Source of the DNA: Limnoperna fortunei
Taxonomy: Eukaryota > Mollusca > Bivalvia > Mytilida > Modiolidae
DNA length: 64,000 nt
Direction of reading: 5' to 3'
NCBI GenBank assembly: GCA_944474755.1
Contig: OX104119.1
Location: forward strand, 46,587,927 to 46,651,926
Shown piece after piece: positions 36,801-48,800 of the stretch. Every line of letters begins with the position of its first letter. Position 1 is the first letter of the stretch. Under the pieces are notes generated by a model. The model did no database searches. It saw only the letters and a program-made list of their open reading frames with translations, and was not told the DNA's origin. The translations under genes were made by a program, and so were the position numbers.

Positions 36801-39800
36801 AAAAATAAGTTATACAATGTTTTATACTCCTGTTATTATTTTAGAACCATGTACCTACATCATGCTTTCTGTTTATGCTAGCAGATTCAGTTCCTTCATG
36901 TTAAAATGCCATCTTCATAATATTGTTTACATCCTCTTTTGTAATGTATGTAGCCGTAGGCTCTCACTGTCAGTCTCCCCAAAACTGCATTCTCATTCGT
37001 TAGATGACTTATCTGTAAAATATTAATTAACCACAAAGTATCATTTTCAAAAAAATCTGTATCTTTTTATGTTACATAAAATAGTTGTTTTCTGAAAGTA
37101 ATTATCAGTCCAAACTCAAATTTTAAACATTAAAAAATAGACACACATATCGCTATCGATTTCCAAAATTAAATTTCAAGATAAGATGAAAAATTCTCAA
37201 TAAATGCATGAAAAAATCTATAAACAACTTCGCTAAGCATTACTTACCGTCATATTTTATTAAATACTTATTCTTTCGATTGTCGATCACAACAAAGGAA
37301 TACAAAAATTTGAAATCTGTGACATTGCGGAAATGGAAGTCGTATTGATAAAACAACGTCGACACCGGAAAGACATGGAATATCCGGAAATTACCGCATA
37401 TATATAAATGAAAAAGAAAAATTCGATAAATTATTTATATGTTGTTTTTTAATTAAATTTATATATCTATGATAACAAGGTGACAATTATAAACATGGTC
37501 TGGTAATTAAATTAAAAAATCAATAAATAAACTGAATTTCAAAATTGTAACACATTGGACATAACTGATCAACTGTAAGAATTTCACTGAATTAAATTTG
37601 TTTTAATAATGAAGGTCAGCCAAATACAGGTTTTTTTATATAATGAATAACAAGTATGACAAAAATCTCAGAGTTTGAATTCACCACTCATACATTGTTT
37701 TTAAAGAATCCAAGAGAGGTATAAAAGTGTATGTGTGTGTGGGAAAATAGGGTGGAACATGCACATATTGAAATGAGGTAATTACAATCATTTATTAATA
37801 TTGTATTTAATGAAGATACTTATTATGTTTTCAAATGCTCACATTTAAATTTAGGAAGCATTAAACAAAGAACGACATGTTTTTCTATAAACATAGTGCA
37901 TAGTGTAGGTACATAAGTGACAAGTTTCGTTCGTCAACTTTTAAAGTACATAATGTCAGAATGCTCAACCTTTCCTCAACCAAAAAAATTTTGAAGTCCT
38001 AATGCTCAACTTTCCTCAACTACATAAAATTTGATGTCCTAATGCTCAACTTCTCCTCAACTATATAAATTGTGAAGTCCTAATGCTCAACCTTTCCTCA
38101 ACTATATAAAGTTTGAAGTCCTAATGCTCAACCTTTCCTCAACTATATATATAACTTCAAGTACAAATGCTCAACTGATTGGCCACCTTCAGTTGATGAC
38201 CAGTTGAGGGATACCTGTCCAAAATACTGTTTTTGGCCAGGTTTAAGTTGAGCAAAATTGCTCAACACCTATCCCTCAACTTTTTAGCTTAAAACAGCTA
38301 GCCCTCAACTGGCAACCACATAGCTGACGATTGGCCCTCAATTTATTTTTCTGTAGGGGACTGCACAGGTTTTGTTTTGCAACGCCTTCCTTGCACCATC
38401 CCATTTGGTATAAAATGTTGCCGTTTTCCACTAAAAGTGCCATAAATTTTTATGAAATCATGTGATCATAACAGTTTCCACCTCCTTTAACATGAGGAAT
38501 TATATCTTGAAGATGATGTATTCTATCTGTGATGGACTGTGTACATTAATCTATGGTCACAAGGACAGCATCATAGATCTAGTGATAGTGATTGTTGTAC
38601 ATATTAGCTCTGTAGAATCTCTATATTATTAAATGGGAGCAAGCCTCCAAGAAAGTACAATAGTTGTTTTCAATACCGATATCATTTCAATTACCATGTT
38701 GTTTAGGTATACATCTACCATTGGTCTTCTATATTTATTATGTCTTGCTCTTCCGTAGCACCTGTGTGACCAATGTTTTTAATTGGGATGCTTACCCTTC
38801 CTGAGCCCCTGGTCTCCCCCTGGTTTTTAGTGTGGTTCATGTCACTCAGTATTTGTATTTTGTCTTGTTGGTTTTGTTGTTGACTTCTCTGATGCTCACC
38901 CATGGTTTTGTCTGTCTCTGACTAATTTTTTATTAAATACTCCTGGGTATCTGATATTCTTTTTATGCCCCTGCGACGACATGTCGGGGGCATTAAGTTT
39001 TACTCATGTCAGTCCGTCCGTCTGTCCATACGTACGTACGTCCGAACGAATTTCCGTCAAGCTTTTCTCAGAAACCGTTCATGAGAACAATTTGAAATAT
39101 GGCAGGGTGGTTCAGTATTACAAGTTGTACGTCCTAAGCAACTTTCAGACCTGCCGGACAACTACTTCTTGTTTGGGACTTCATTTGTACGTAAATACGT
39201 CCGTCTGTATGTATGAATTTCCATCAAGCTTTTCTCAGAAACCGTACATGAGAACAATTTGAAATATGGCAGGGTGGTTCAGTATCATAAGTTGTACGTC
39301 CTAAGCAACTTTCAGACCTGTCGGACAACTACTTCCTGTTTGGGACTTCATTTGTACGTAAATACGGCCTTCCGTATGAATTTCCGTCAAGCTTTTCTCA
39401 TAAACCGTACATGAGAACAATTTGAAATTTGGCAGGGTGGTTCAGTATCATAAGTTGTAAATCCTAAGCGACTTTCAGACCTGCCGGACAACTTCTTCCT
39501 GTTTGCGACTGAGCCGATATGAAAATGTGTTAATGCGAGTATGAAAATTTCAGTCAAGCTTTTCTCAGATACCGTACACGATAACAATTTGAAATTTGCA
39601 AGGGTGGTTCAGTTTCACAAGTTATACGTCCTTAGCGACTTTCAGACCTGTCAGACAACTACTTCCTGTTTGCAACTGGGCCGATATGAAAATGTGTTAA
39701 CACGAGTATGAACATTTCTGTCAAGCTTTTCTCAGAAACCATACATGAGAACAATTTGAAATTTGGCAGGTTGGTTCAGTATCACAAGTTGTACGTCCTA

Positions 39801-42800
39801 AGCGACTTTCAGACCTGTCGGACAACTACTTCCTGTTGGCGACTGGGCCGATATGAAAATGTGTTAACACGAGTATGAACATTTCCATCAAGCTTTTCTC
39901 AGAAACCGTACATGAGAACAATTTGAAATTTGGCAGGGTGGTTCAGTATCACAAATTGTATGTCCTAAGCGACTTTCAGACCTGTCGGACAACTACTTCC
40001 TGTTTGGGACTTCATTTAGCGTGGGCATCAGTGTCCCATGGACACATTCTTCAATTTTTTCTTATCTACCTCTAATGATACCAATGCTGAATAGCTTTTA
40101 AGGTATCCGAACCATAATTGACCACGTGATCATATTTGGTGTCCTAGATGACCTTTGTTTTTCAATGGAGCAGACCTCGGTAATGTCCGGCAAACATCGG
40201 AAATACTATTTGAGTAGCTAACTTTTTTGCTCAAAAGTGTTAACATTGACTCGAATTTAAACACTATATTTAATTTCTATCATTAATTAGCAATACCTTT
40301 ATGTACATGATGTAAGAAAGCCGTATTTCTCGGTCGTAAAATAAAATTAAACGGTCACGTCAATTATACGTCGGATACCTTAATTGATGAAATTGTAAGA
40401 ATAAAAGATAATGTAATCTATGTAATTATGATTATGTCAAAACTTATTTCAATGATATGCTGAATGGTTTTAAGACAAATATGTTTCATTAAAATACACA
40501 AAATATGTCACAATGTTAATAGATTCATGACTTAATTTCTGAATAAAATTATATGAATATTTAATGAACATTATTGTTTTTTCAGCTATGATGATTTAAT
40601 TGTTGGCAGCCCATTATATTATGAGAAGCTGAAAGCTGGTGGTGCTATCTATGTTTATTATGGAAAAGAAGGAGGGGTATGTATTGTCATTTAAATGGTA
40701 CTTGAAAATAACCATATCGCTTCTGACAGTATGTGGCAAGACACTCTTAAATGTTTGAATAATTAGTCTTATTTATTCATTTGTGTGTATTGGTTCTGTT
40801 ATCAACATAGATCATGTCAGGGGACCTCTTTGGTCCAGTTATTAAGGTGGTTAGTTAGGGCCCGCCACTTTGTGGTGGACACCCTATAGTGATCAGTCTG
40901 TCCGTCCGTCCGTCCGTCCGTCCAAAACTAATTGTGTCCGGCCTGTAACTTTTTTATCTTTTGAGGTAGGCTTTTGATATTTGGAATGTGGGTAGATAAT
41001 ATCAAGGTGATGTGTCGCATACTGTGGTTGATCACCTTTGACCTTGAACTTTCACCTTAAGGTCACATTATTGCTTTCTGCATGACAAATTCATGTCTGG
41101 TCTGTAACTTTTTTATCTTTCATGGTAGGCTTCTGATATTTGGAATGTGAGTAGATAATATCAAGGGGATGTGTCGCATACCATACTTGCTTACCTTTGA
41201 CCTTGAACTTTGACCTTAGGTCACATTATTTCTTTCTGAATGACAAATTCATGTCCGGGCTGTATCTTTTTTATCTTTCGAGGTAGGCTTTTGATATTTG
41301 GAATATGGGTAGTCAATATCAAGGCGATGTGTCGCATACCATGGTTGATGACCTTTGACCTTGACCTTAAGGTCGGTGGGGCCCACAGAGATGGGTACCA
41401 TCTCACTGATATCTAGTTATCTACTATTAATAACATGGTCTGTCAACACAAAGATTGCTAGTTTGAGTCTCTGCAGGCAGGGTGTGCTTGAATCGATAAG
41501 GATTTCCAGTTTTCCTACCAGAGGTTAGGATTTTTATCCTGGTATTCAGGCCTCCTCCCTCAATGAAAACTGGACCCCATGATATAGCTGAAAATTGCTG
41601 AAAGTGGTGTTAAACACCATTCAAACAAACAGACCATGTCTTACATATTTACAAATGGTCTTTATGGCTCTCAGTGAATGTTTTTTTTCTATTGATTTTG
41701 AATTTGTAACATGGGTTTTGTGTTTTTTTAAATGTTAACTAAAATTATAATGTCTTTTTGATTTTCGATGTAATTACCATATAGAATTTTTTTTTCAAAT
41801 TATGCTGCATTTGTGCAGAACCAGCTTTCTTGTTTATGAAAAACTATTTTATATTTGATGCAGATTACAAGTTCTAGTGTTCCCACAAAGATTGCATATC
41901 TGAAGAAGACAGAAGAGGAATGTAAAATTTTCAACTGTGCAGAATCTAGATTTGGTTTTGCTGTCGCTGCAGCAGGAGACATTAATTTAGACAACTATCA
42001 GGGTAAGATAGGGCTTGGACTAGACACTTACCACTATATGATAAGTGTAAGAAGTTTTCTGAAAAAAGTGGTCATTTAGAGTACTTAAAGTAGATACTAC
42101 GGTACATTCTACTATGTCCCTTTTAAAAAAATGACGTACCTGGCCCCCATTGATTTTTTTTCAATTTGTTTTGATAATGGGTGCTGAAAAAGTGCTTTTA
42201 AACCCCCAAACCATACAATTATGGCCATAGGATTTGGCATGGGAAGGGCAATGGTTATATTTAGCACTTTAAATAAAATTTGATGGATGGTTGATAGTTC
42301 TAAATATCTGTCTGAAGAAGTATAGGGCATATTATGAGAATTTTTATGCATGATGGGTTAGTATAAGTAGAAATTTCTAATTTTTACTGTCAATCTTGAG
42401 ATTATAAAATCTCATTATTTTTGACAGGTAAATGGTGTTAAACCAAGAAAAAAGCATATTTAAAGAACATAGATGTATAACAAAAAATAAAATTTTTGTA
42501 ATATTTATACCCTGGCACACAAAGTTTATGCGACACCCACTATTTGGATATGAGTGTATGTGTGTCCAAGCCCAAGTGGTTTCCAGATGATAACTTGAAA
42601 ACACCTCAGTGATTATTGTTTACATTTAGCACAGCTGTTAAGTGCTATAAAATGAAGATCATTGATTGATTGATTGATTGGATGTCTGCTTTACGTTCAG
42701 CGAGCAGTATTTCAGCTATATTCAGGACGGGAACAAGTTAAATGAAGATCAAGTTCACAACATAGCGCTGGTCCATGTTTTTTTTGGTCAACAGTTCAAA

Positions 42801-45800
42801 TGATAACTTGAAAACATGTCAACAGATTTTGTTAAAACTTACCACAGCTGTTTAGTAATATAAATGAAGATAAATTTTAATTTTGAGCACAATCTCATTT
42901 GTAGTTTTTTAGTAAAGCCCGGTCAAATATTGGCAGTTTTCAAAAGATTGTCTTCTGAGATGGACTATTATCATGCTTGGCTGTTCCTATAGGCTGATTT
43001 GTAATTTAGTAAAATGTGTTCATGGATGTTAAAATCAATGCAACGTGGTAATGTCCAATTTATAGATGCTCTTTACTATTTTAAAATGGTGATTATGATC
43101 TTGTTTATATACTTGTTCTAATTTTAGATTTGGTAGTTGGTGCACCATATGAAGGTGATGGCCTAGGTGCAGTTTACTTATTTCATGGGTCTAATCAAGG
43201 CATAGTGGAAAAATATGCACAGGTATAACTATGACTGTTGCTAATGGCAACTTACATCCTTATGATTTGGAGGGAAGGGAATAAGAAATAGTAGCTTTGT
43301 CCATATAAAATATGCAGTATGCAATTTTGAAAAATTTTCATGAGAAAATGTGCTTTTTAGGCTCAACTGACTGAGTTATTGCCATAACTTTATGTTGTTG
43401 TCCTTCCATCTTTGAACTTTTTACATTTAAATTGCCTATTCTAAACACTACTTAGCGGTTGTGCTCAACTGTGCAGAAGTGGTGTGTGTGTGTGTGATCC
43501 TCTGCAAATATTTCTCATTTAATCTTCATTGGGTGAATCACATGGCCATAATATAATAGCATAAGAAAAAGAAAACAGGTATAAGTGTGTAATTATACCC
43601 CCACCCCCTTCTAAGAATAGAGGGTATACTGTTTTATCCTTATCCTTCAGTTTGTTTTCTAAGCAACTATAACAAAAGCCTGATATCTTGCACATTTCTT
43701 TATCCTATAGTAGTAAATTTTGTATAGCTATTTTATGTTCCTTGGTCATCTGCTTCCTGATTACCAAATACTTTTTGTGAAAAAAAAGAAAAAAAAGGGG
43801 GGGGGGGGGGGGTAATCACTAGTGAGCATTAGATCCCAGATTTACCTTGTTCACCCAGTGTAATATAATCATTTTTCACATTTACAAAAAATAAATTTTG
43901 TATTTAGATAGATATCATTAATTGTTTTAGCGAATATCTGCTACAGACTTAACGCCAGCTGTCCGGTCATTTGGGCATGCTCTTAGTGGTAAAATGGACT
44001 TGGATCAAAATGGATATGACGATATAGCCGTGGGAGCTTACCAATCTGATACGACTTTTCTGTTACGGACACGACCTATAATTCACTTGTCAGCAAATGT
44101 GACGGTCTCACCTCAGAAGTTAAATTTAGATAATGGTCCAGACTGTTCTCTTCCTAGTGAGCCTTTGAAGAAATTTTATTGCATAAGTTTGACTTTGTGT
44201 GTGTCTTTTACTGCCAAACCAGTAAAGAGGTATGGTTGATTTGAAATATGTACTTTTTTTTAAAGTTAACAGCCGTATGATTTTGTGTATTTGTTTACAG
44301 TTTGCCAGCACCAGCCTTGGTGGCTGATTGGTTAAGGTAGTTAGTAGTATTGATCACCTGGTCTGTCAACACCGAGGTTTCAGACCGAGTCTCACTGCAG
44401 GCTGGGTGTTCTTGACTCCAATCTGAATTGACAATGATAGCCAGTTTTCCTACCACAGGTCAGGGGTTTTCTCCGGGTGCTCTGGCTTTCTCCTCCAATA
44501 AAACTGGACGCCACGATATAGCTGAAAAATCTCTGAAAGTGGCGTTAAACACCATTCAAACAAATAAACAAACAAGCTTCAATAATACGACTGAACCAAA
44601 TTTTTCTTTAAAAAAACCTAATAGACGATTATTTTTCTGGCATCAAAAGAGATCAAAGTTCAAATCATGTTACAGCGAGCTAGTTGTATTGAAATTGGTA
44701 TATCTAAAACTGTTACTATTTTTAAATCTACTTTTTGTTATGTTGATTAGAGATTATTTTTTTCCTGGACATCTTAATGGGATGTCTATTATTTGGTAAA
44801 TCCTTTGTACATGTTAAGAGTAATGTGAAAGCATTTCTTCATATAAAGTATTTAGTCATTAAATTGCAGATTAATAGGTTCTTTCATACGTTTTGGGGAA
44901 AGACCGGTTGATTTTTTAACGAGTGATAGAAATTTTATGTCTTTTTGCAAGTGGAGCGCAGCTGAACGAGCCAAAAACATAAAAATTTCTATCACGAGTG
45001 AAAGTTCACACGGACTTTCCCAAAGACGTATGAAAGGACCTATTTCTTCCGTAAACCAACAACTTTCACATCGCTATAACCTATAGACTGTTTTAGACTG
45101 CATTGTCTCTGACGTCCAATCAGAATGCCAGAAATAATGAACGTCATAGAAGAACGTTGTTATGCTTCCATAACAACGTTCTTGTTTCTGGCGTTTTGAT
45201 TGGATGACGCAGCAAGTGCAGATGTGTGCGCGTGAGCTCATCTGTACTGGGTCATCTGTACCAGAAATCGGCAATTTATGGAAGAAATGTAATTTTGACC
45301 TTTGAAGAATAGAAACTATAAATATAATTTTATGTAGTTGGTCAAATTTTAACGAATTGACTGAAGTGCTTTGTGTTTTTCTGTTTGCAGTTTTAATACT
45401 CCACAAACAATATTTTACAAAATTGAAGTTGAGAAAGACATGCATAAGAAACGAGCTGTATTTGTTAATGTAGATCCCCTGTACCCAGCTGGAGATATTA
45501 AAGAAGATAGGGTTGATCTCAATCAGTTGGAAAGAAAGTGTAAAGTAGAGGTGATAAAGCTGGTGGTAAGAACATTAATACTGAGTTGTTCTTTATTTTA
45601 TCTGAACCACAGGTCTGTGCTCTTTTGGCATCCATTCGTCATTTTGAATTTTTTCAAATATCCTCTCGTCTGAAACTAGTAAGCCAATAGGAACTAAAGT
45701 TGTCCCAAATCACACTTATGGGTTACATGTAATTATGGCTCTACAATCAACATGGCCACAGGGACTTACAACTCACTAAAAACCTAGTATTGCCCAATTT

Positions 45801-48800
45801 TTATACCCCTGCTTCGAAGAAGAGGGGTATACTGTTTTACCCTTATCCGTCTGTAACCAAAATTTCTATGCACAGCTTGCTACTGTATATATCAGCATAC
45901 TTAAATATGATTTTTATTATTCCCCTTCTTCGAAGTTGAGGGGTATACTGTTTTACCCTTGTCTGTTCGTTTGTTTGTACAACCGTAACAAAAACTTCCA
46001 TCACAGATTTCTTAGCAACTATAACATGCAGAAGCCTGATATTTTGCATATTGCTTTATCCTATTTTGCCCTGTGGTGTATATCAATTTTATGGTCCTTG
46101 GTTATCTACTTCCTGTTTACCAAAAACTTTTTGGATGGGGTATCCCCAGTGAACATTTGCTAACAGATACACTTGTTTAATTATTTCTTTTTTAGCTCAC
46201 CTGACCCAAAGGGTCATGTGAGCTATTGTTATCACTTTGCGTCCGTCGGCGTCGTCGTTGTCGTCGGCAACTGTAAACTTTTTACATTTTAATCTTCTTC
46301 TCTGAAACCACTTGGCCAATTGAAACCAAACTTGGCCATAATGTTCATTGGATGAACCTTTACAAAGTTTGTGTTTTTTATTTTGATTGGTATACCAATA
46401 TGGCCGCCACCTCAAGACTTAGTTTAACATAGGACCCTATGGGAAAAAAGTTAAAAAGGGCTTCTTCTCTGAAACCGTTTAACCAATCAAAACAAAACTT
46501 ACTAGCAATATTGTTTGGATGGTCCTCTATAAAGTTTGTGTTTTAGATGGGAATTGGAAATTCAAAATGGCCGCCACCGCATGACTTAGTTTAACATAGA
46601 ACCCTATGGGAAAAAGTTTTAAAAGGCTTCTTCTCTGAAACCGGTTAATCAATGGAAACAAAAACTTACTAGCAATATTGTTTGGATGGTCCTCTATAAA
46701 GTTTGTGTTTTTTATGGCAATTGGAAATTCAAAATGGCTGCCACCGCAGGACTTAATTTAACATAGGACCCTATGGGAAAAAGTTTGAAAGGCTTCTTTT
46801 CTGAAACCGGCCAACCAATGGAAACAAAACTTACTAGCAATATTGTTTGGATGGTCCTCTATAAAGTTAATGTTTTTTATCCCAATCGGAAATTCAAAAT
46901 GGCCGCCACCGCAGGACTTGGTTTAACATTCAACCCTATGAGAAAAAAGTTCTCTGAAACCGTTTAACCAATCAAAACAAAACTTACTAGCAATATTGTT
47001 TGGATGGTCCTCTATAAAGTTTATGTTTTTTATGGCAATTGGTAATTCAAAATGGCCGCTACCGCAGGACTTAGTTTAACATAGGACCCTATGGGAAAAA
47101 GTTTTTAAAGGCTTCTTCTCTGAAACCGGTTAATCAATGGAAACAAAAACTTACTAGCAATATTGTTTGGATGATCCTCTATAAAGTTTATGTTTTTTAT
47201 GGCAATTGGAAATTCAAAATGGCCCCTACCGCAGGACTTAGTTTAACATACGACCCTAAGGGAAAAAGTTTTTAAAGGCTTCTTCTCTGAAACCAGTTAA
47301 TCAATGGAAACAAAAACTTACTAGCAATATTGTTTGGATGGTCCTTTATAAAGTTTATGTTTTTTATGGCAATTGGAAATTCAAAATGGCCACCTCCGCC
47401 GCAGGACTTAGTTTAACATAGGACCCTATGGGCAAATAAAAAAAATCTTCTCTATACAACTGGTTAACCAATGAAACAAAGCTTTCTAGTAATATTGTTT
47501 GGATGGTCCTATTTAAAGTTTATTGAAAATTACAGGACTTACTTTAACATCAGGGAAATGCCATCTTCCTTGCCTATAAAATCAGGTGAGCGATACAGCT
47601 CTTAAGAGCCTCTGGTTTTAAGGTAGTCATTCTATTGATTTACACCTTGTCAATTCTAGGTTGCATAATTGGTGCTCACTGTAGTCATGGTGTGTTTTTA
47701 ATAGAAAGACATTTAATTTTCATCCCTTAATTTGTTTTGGTTTTTTTTTTTTTTTTTTTTTGTCATCACTTCATCACTTGGCGTCCGTCGTCGTCCGTCA
47801 TCGTTGTCGTCGTTAACTTTTCTTTAAAAATCTTCTCCTCCAAAACCACTGAAGGGATTGCTTTGCAACTTTGAAACTTTGCACACATCATCAGTAAAAT
47901 GTCTACCAAGTTTGCACAAATCATGGCTTCAGACCAACCAACATGGCCGCCATGGCTAAAAATAGAACAGGGGGGTCAAAATACAGTTTTTGGCTTATAG
48001 TTCAAAAAGTATAGCAGATACAGGAAAACCGAAGAGACATTCCTTCTTCAGCATCAAAAGCTCTACAAAACACTCCATTGGGTCAAAGTTGTATGTCGAC
48101 TCCTTGTAGGAGTTATTGCCCTTTAATTGTCGAAATAGATGATTTTTGCCATTTTTGCCACAAAATCTTGAAAATTATTAGAACTAGAGAAAAAGTTAGC
48201 ATTGCTTAATTGTTCTGCTCTATGAGAGCTACAAAAATAGCTTTAGAGTCAAGATTGTCTGATTTACCGTTTAAGAGTTATTCTTCTTGAACTGTTTTTT
48301 TAAATTGGTTTTAATTGATTTTTAAAAATCTTCTCCTCTGAAACCACTGAAAGTACTGCTTTGAATCTTTGTGCACTTTATCTGTCAAATGTCCTCAACC
48401 AAGTTTGCACAAACCATGGCCGCAGATTAACCAACATGGCTGCCATGGCTAAAAATAGAACGGGGGGTGGGGGGGGTCAAAATACAGTTTTTGGCTTATA
48501 GTTCAAAAGGTATAACAGATACAGGAAAACCGAAGAGACATGCCTTTATCGGCATCGAAAGCTCTACCAAACACTCCATTGGGTCGAAGTTGTATGATGA
48601 CTCCTTGTAGGAGTTATTGCCCTTAAATTGTCGAAATTGATGATTTTTGCCATTTTTGCCTCAAGATCTTGACAATTATTAGAACTAGAGAAAAAGTTAG
48701 CATTGCTTAATTGTTCTGCTCTATGAGAGCTACAAAAATGGCTGTAGGGTCAAGATTGTCTGATTAACCGTTTAAGAGTTATTCTCCTTGAACATTTTTT

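Larger units (their letters stand above)
35560..38530. repeat. Repeat eta, split in two by an insertion
   Basis: 35560-35740 matches 7141-7315 (e.g. AGATAGGTAGTTAGATGTA, GGCACTTTCCTCAA), and 38360-38530 matches 7331-7475 (e.g. TATCTTGAAGATGATGTATT). The two halves are adjacent at 7141-7475 but 2.6 kb apart here. Confidence 0.7.

Noticed and set aside
44428..44799. 123-codon plus-strand frame
   Set aside because: The first half is the 3' part of a SINE; the rest is low-complexity AT-rich translation.
45074..45445. 123-codon minus-strand frame
   Set aside because: Crosses a foldback element and overlaps integrin exon 12 in antisense; no conserved motif.
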